Positions 61,341 to 64,000 of a stretch of 64,000 nucleotides of DNA are shown here, one piece after another (the first letter of the stretch is position 1; each line of letters opens with the position of its first letter). A program made the translations under genes and the position numbers. The DNA is taken from the IMG/VR virus record IMGVR_UViG_3300032224_001591, positions 62,001 to 126,000 of that record. One strand, given 5' to 3'. Under the pieces are notes generated by a model. It was given only the letters and a program-made list of their open reading frames with translations. It was not told the origin of the DNA and did no database searches. Source of the stretch: a virus.

Positions 61341-61631
61341 ATGAAATTACAAGCAGTTTACAATGCAATTATTGTAAAGCCCTTCGATGAAGAGGAAACA
61401 ATGTACGGAAACATTATCGTTCCAGATTTAGGAAAAGAAAGAAATTTAAGCGGCACTATTGTGTCTGTAGGACCTGGTCAACATTCCATCTCAGGTGAAC
61501 TTTTACCTACATTATTAAAAGTAGGTCAAAAAGTTATTTTACCCCAAATGGGACCTGTAAAAGTAGAACATGATGGTATTGAATATTATGTGTGCCCAGA
61601 AAACCAAGTATTGGCAATTATAAACGATTAA
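61341..61631 (+). CDS. groES: Co-chaperonin GroES
   Basis: 96 residues, GroES size (97), shorter than T4 gp31 (111). YNAIIVKPFDEEETMYGNII, GTIVSVGPGQ and KVILPQMGPVKVEHDGIEYY show the mobile-loop and core. It caps GroEL. The next gene is a full groEL, so it probably pairs with the phage chaperonin and perhaps the host one. Confidence 0.88.
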   Translation: MKLQAVYNAIIVKPFDEEETMYGNIIVPDLGKERNLSGTIVSVGPGQHSISGELLPTLLKVGQKVILPQMGPVKVEHDGIEYYVCPENQVLAIIND

Positions 61632-61641
61632 AATAAGTTAT

Positions 61642-63258
61642 ATGAGTAAAATTATAGAATTCGGCCCAGAAGCCCGTAGAAAGTTATCTAGTGGTGTTGA
61701 CAAATTGTCAAACGCAGTAACCGCAACTTTAGGTCCTAATGGACGTAACGTTGTTATTTCAAAACCAGGTGAATACCCTCAATCAACTAAAGATGGTGTT
61801 ACAGTAGCTAAAGCTATTACCTTAGAAGATCCAATTGAAGAATTAGGTGTTCAAATGGTTAAACAAGCAGCTATCAAAACTGCAGAAACAGCAGGTGATG
61901 GTACTACAACATCTACTTTATTAGCACAAGAAATGGTTAAACAAGGTTTAACTTATTTAAACAATGGAGCTAACGCTGTAGAAATTAAACGTAGTATTGA
62001 TGTTGCTGTTAGAGATGTTTTAAAACATATTCGTGAAGAAATTAAAGAAAATATTTCATCTGAAGATCAATTAAAACAAGTAGCATCCATTTCAGCTAAC
62101 AATGATCCAGCAATTGGAGAATTGATTGCAACGGCAATGCAAAAAGTAGGACGTGAAGGTGTTGTTCACATTGAAGAATCAAAATCAGGTGAAACGTATC
62201 TTGAAACAGTAGAAGGTATGCAATTTGATCGTGGTTATAAATCACCTTACTTTGTTACTGATAACAATACAATGTCTAGTACTTTAAATGATATTTTAGT
62301 TCTTATCTTAGATAAAAAAATTACTCAAGTAAAAGAATTATTACCTATTTTAGAAACAGTATCTGCTCAAAATAAATCATTATTGATTGTAGCTGAAGAT
62401 ATTGATGGTGAAGCATTAGCAACGTTGATCGTAAATAAAGCAAGAGGTATTTTAAAAGTATGTGCTGTTAAAGCTCCTGATTTTGGTGATCGTCGTAAAT
62501 TAATTCTTGAAGATTTAGCTATTTTAACAGGTGGTCAAGTAGTTAGTTCTGAAAAAGGAATGAAATTAGATCGTTTTAATACTGATTGGTTTGGTAAAGC
62601 TAGAGTAGCTACCATTGATAAAGACAATACAACTATTGTTGATGGTAAAGGTGAAGAAACAGCAATTAATCAACGAATTGAAGAATTACAAATCCAAATT
62701 GAAAATGCAAAATCACCATTTGAACAAGAAAAATTACAAGAACGTTTAGCTAAATTCATTGGCGGTGTAGCAATTATTCACGTTGGTGGAAACACTGAAA
62801 CTGAAATGAAAGAAACTAAAGATCGTGTTGACGATGCTTTACACGCTACAAAAGCAGCAATTGAAGAAGGTATTGTACCCGGTGGTGGAGTTACATTATT
62901 ACACGCACGTAACGGTATTAATAACCGCGATACTATTGGTTCTAAAATCGTTTGGAATGCTTGTGCTGCTCCATTTAAGAAAATACTTGAAAACGCAGGT
63001 TACGAACCTGAAAATGTTTACAATGCTATCAATGCCGTTACAGGTGGTGATTATTGGTTCGGATGGGATTTAAAAGCAGAAACATTTACTGATATGAAAG
63101 AAGCAGGAATTATTGATCCAGCCAAAGTAACACGTTGCGCTTTAGAAAATGCAGCATCCGTAGCAGGAACAATTTTATTAACAGAATGTACTGTTGTTGA
63201 CAAACCTGAAGAAAAGAAAGACCAACAAGGATTTGGAGACATGGGAGGAATGTATTAG
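61642..63258 (+). CDS. groEL: Chaperonin GroEL
   Basis: 538 residues (548 in E. coli). ATP-site residues are intact: TLGPNGRNVVI, the GDGTTT loop with its Asp, and VDDALHATKAAIEEGIVPGG containing the hydrolysis Asp. The apical domain has VEGMQFDRGYKSPYFV. It keeps a GGM-like tail (GFGDMGGMY), so the protein is not a fragment. In T4-like phages normally only the co-chaperonin is encoded; here a full pair is. Confidence 0.95.
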   Translation: MSKIIEFGPEARRKLSSGVDKLSNAVTATLGPNGRNVVISKPGEYPQSTKDGVTVAKAITLEDPIEELGVQMVKQAAIKTAETAGDGTTTSTLLAQEMVKQGLTYLNNGANAVEIKRSIDVAVRDVLKHIREEIKENISSEDQLKQVASISANNDPAIGELIATAMQKVGREGVVHIEESKSGETYLETVEGMQFDRGYKSPYFVTDNNTMSSTLNDILVLILDKKITQVKELLPILETVSAQNKSLLIVAEDIDGEALATLIVNKARGILKVCAVKAPDFGDRRKLILEDLAILTGGQVVSSEKGMKLDRFNTDWFGKARVATIDKDNTTIVDGKGEETAINQRIEELQIQIENAKSPFEQEKLQERLAKFIGGVAIIHVGGNTETEMKETKDRVDDALHATKAAIEEGIVPGGGVTLLHARNGINNRDTIGSKIVWNACAAPFKKILENAGYEPENVYNAINAVTGGDYWFGWDLKAETFTDMKEAGIIDPAKVTRCALENAASVAGTILLTECTVVDKPEEKKDQQGFGDMGGMY

Positions 63259-63267
63259 ATTCAACCA

Positions 63268-63531
63268 ATGGCAAAGCAAGTAAAAGAAGTAAACATATTA
63301 ATCGCTACAAGAGTTCCACCTTCTGATAGGTGGAAACTTGTAAGTGATGGTCCTGAGGGAACAATTTACAAGTCGCTTACTGAAACATTAGAAGCATATT
63401 TTCAAAAAACAAAAGAACCTTGTGAATTTAGATTAGCTCCTTTAAAAGGAGAGTTGTATATGATTACAACAAAAGAAGAAACAATAAAGCAAGATCCTCC
63501 TAAGAAATACAACATTTACGGAGATCATTAA
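63268..63531 (+). CDS. Small unknown protein between groEL and clamp loader
   Basis: 87 residues. LIATRVPPSDRWKLVSDGPE then LEAYFQKTKEPCEFRLAPLK; beta-rich, ending with a charged tail. It lies 9 nt after groEL and 16 nt before gp44. Not recognised; could be a clamp-loader accessory by location. Confidence 0.5.
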   Translation: MAKQVKEVNILIATRVPPSDRWKLVSDGPEGTIYKSLTETLEAYFQKTKEPCEFRLAPLKGELYMITTKEETIKQDPPKKYNIYGDH

Positions 63532-63547
63532 GTTATAAAAATTAGTT

Positions 63548-64000
63548 ATGAAACAACACACAATTTGGAACGAATTGTATAGGCCAACGACCTTAGAAGG
63601 TTATGTTTGTACCGAAGAGAACAGAGACAAATTTCAGGAATTTATTGATAAACAAGATATTCCACACTTATTATTTGCTGGTAAACCTGGCTCAGGTAAA
63701 ACCACATTAGCAAAAATATTAGTTAATAACATTGATTGTGATTTTCTTTATATTAATGCTGCTGATGAAAGAAGTATGGATGTTATGAGAGAAAAAGTAG
63801 GTTCATTTGCTGCTGCTAGTAGCTTTAAACCACTTAAAATTGTAATACTAGACGAGGCAACTCATATATTGCAAGCATCTCAGGTAGTATTATTAAACAT
63901 GATGGAAACGTATAGTTTAAAAACCCGTTTTATATTAACAGGTAACTATCCAGAACGTTTAATAGATCCGCTTCGTAGTCGTTGTCAGGAATTTGATTTA
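63548..64000 (+). CDS. gp44: Clamp-loader ATPase (gp44-like), 3' truncated by the window
   Basis: 151 residues are visible and the frame is open at the right edge. NELYRPTTLEGYV is the start typical of clamp-loader subunits. Walker A is AGKPGSGKTTLA and Walker B is IVILDEAT. NMMETYSLKTRFILTGNYPE is the sensor 1 region, and RSRCQEF holds the SRC motif. It loads the sliding clamp (60555) with ATP. Confidence 0.88.
   Translation, partial: MKQHTIWNELYRPTTLEGYVCTEENRDKFQEFIDKQDIPHLLFAGKPGSGKTTLAKILVNNIDCDFLYINAADERSMDVMREKVGSFAAASSFKPLKIVILDEATHILQASQVVLLNMMETYSLKTRFILTGNYPERLIDPLRSRCQEFDL

Noticed and set aside
61642-63258. GroEL as a sign of a bacterial contig or chimera
   Set aside because: It sits between phage-type sliding clamp and clamp-loader genes with the same codon use and spacing, so it belongs to the phage genome.
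1-64000. tRNA genes, integrase, transposase or attachment sites
   Set aside because: None could be recognised by eye; intergenic gaps are short and filled by promoters and terminators. A tRNA scan would settle the point.

Overview
The window is a 64 kb piece of an AT-rich, T4-like contractile-tailed phage (myovirus). Every recognisable gene is on the + strand. Both ends are cut inside genes: a fibre gene on the left and a clamp-loader gene on the right. The host is most likely a member of the Bacteroidota. Three signs support this: promoters of the form TTTG-N20-TATATTWA, very few Shine-Dalgarno sequences, and a reading frame ending in a type IX secretion (T9SS) sorting domain. No tRNA, integrase, transposase or CRISPR array was seen.

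Layout. 1-14.5 kb: a giant collagen-like Gly-X-Y fibre with an S74 chaperone domain, three sugar-transferase genes (including a probable protein O-heptosyltransferase) and three tandem paralogous virion proteins. 14.6-27.8 kb: tail and baseplate module with sheath, tube, a baseplate/tail chaperone with a likely programmed frameshift, tape measure, a LysM/gp53-like protein and a hub with a C-terminal hydrolase domain. 27.8-32.5 kb: five proteins sharing an N-terminal leader that ends in ITE, read here as head-targeted, gp21-processed internal proteins; a family A polymerase-like gene lies among them. 32.6-39.7 kb: gp32, UvsX, RNase H/FEN, gp41 helicase, NrdB and NrdA. 39.8-46.4 kb: an unusual envelope cassette with cohesin, dockerin, PA14, T9SS-tail, CsgG-like and outer-membrane-barrel proteins, split by one in-frame TGA. 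46.4-48.2 kb: holin candidate, GH19-type endolysin and a membrane protein. 48.3-57.6 kb: AT-hook RecA-like ATPase, a DpdA-like transglycosylase with QueC, QueD, QueE and FolE (7-deazaguanine DNA modification), sugar-transferase relatives, thioredoxins and MazG. 57.9-64 kb: family B DNA polymerase, sliding clamp, GroES, GroEL and clamp loader.

How the parts work together. Replication (gp43, 45, 44, 41, 32, UvsX) is supported by nucleotide supply (NrdA/B, MazG, thioredoxins) and by preQ0-type base modification that could protect the DNA. The late half builds the tail and a fibre that neighbouring enzymes may glycosylate. Two promoter-like signals recur: a host-type promoter with a precise 20-nt spacer, mostly before replication and metabolism genes, and a TATTTATA element without a -33 box, mostly before structural and lysis genes. 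The most unusual parts are the envelope cassette, the ITE-leader family and the fibre glycosylation cluster. All functions are read from sequence motifs without database searches.
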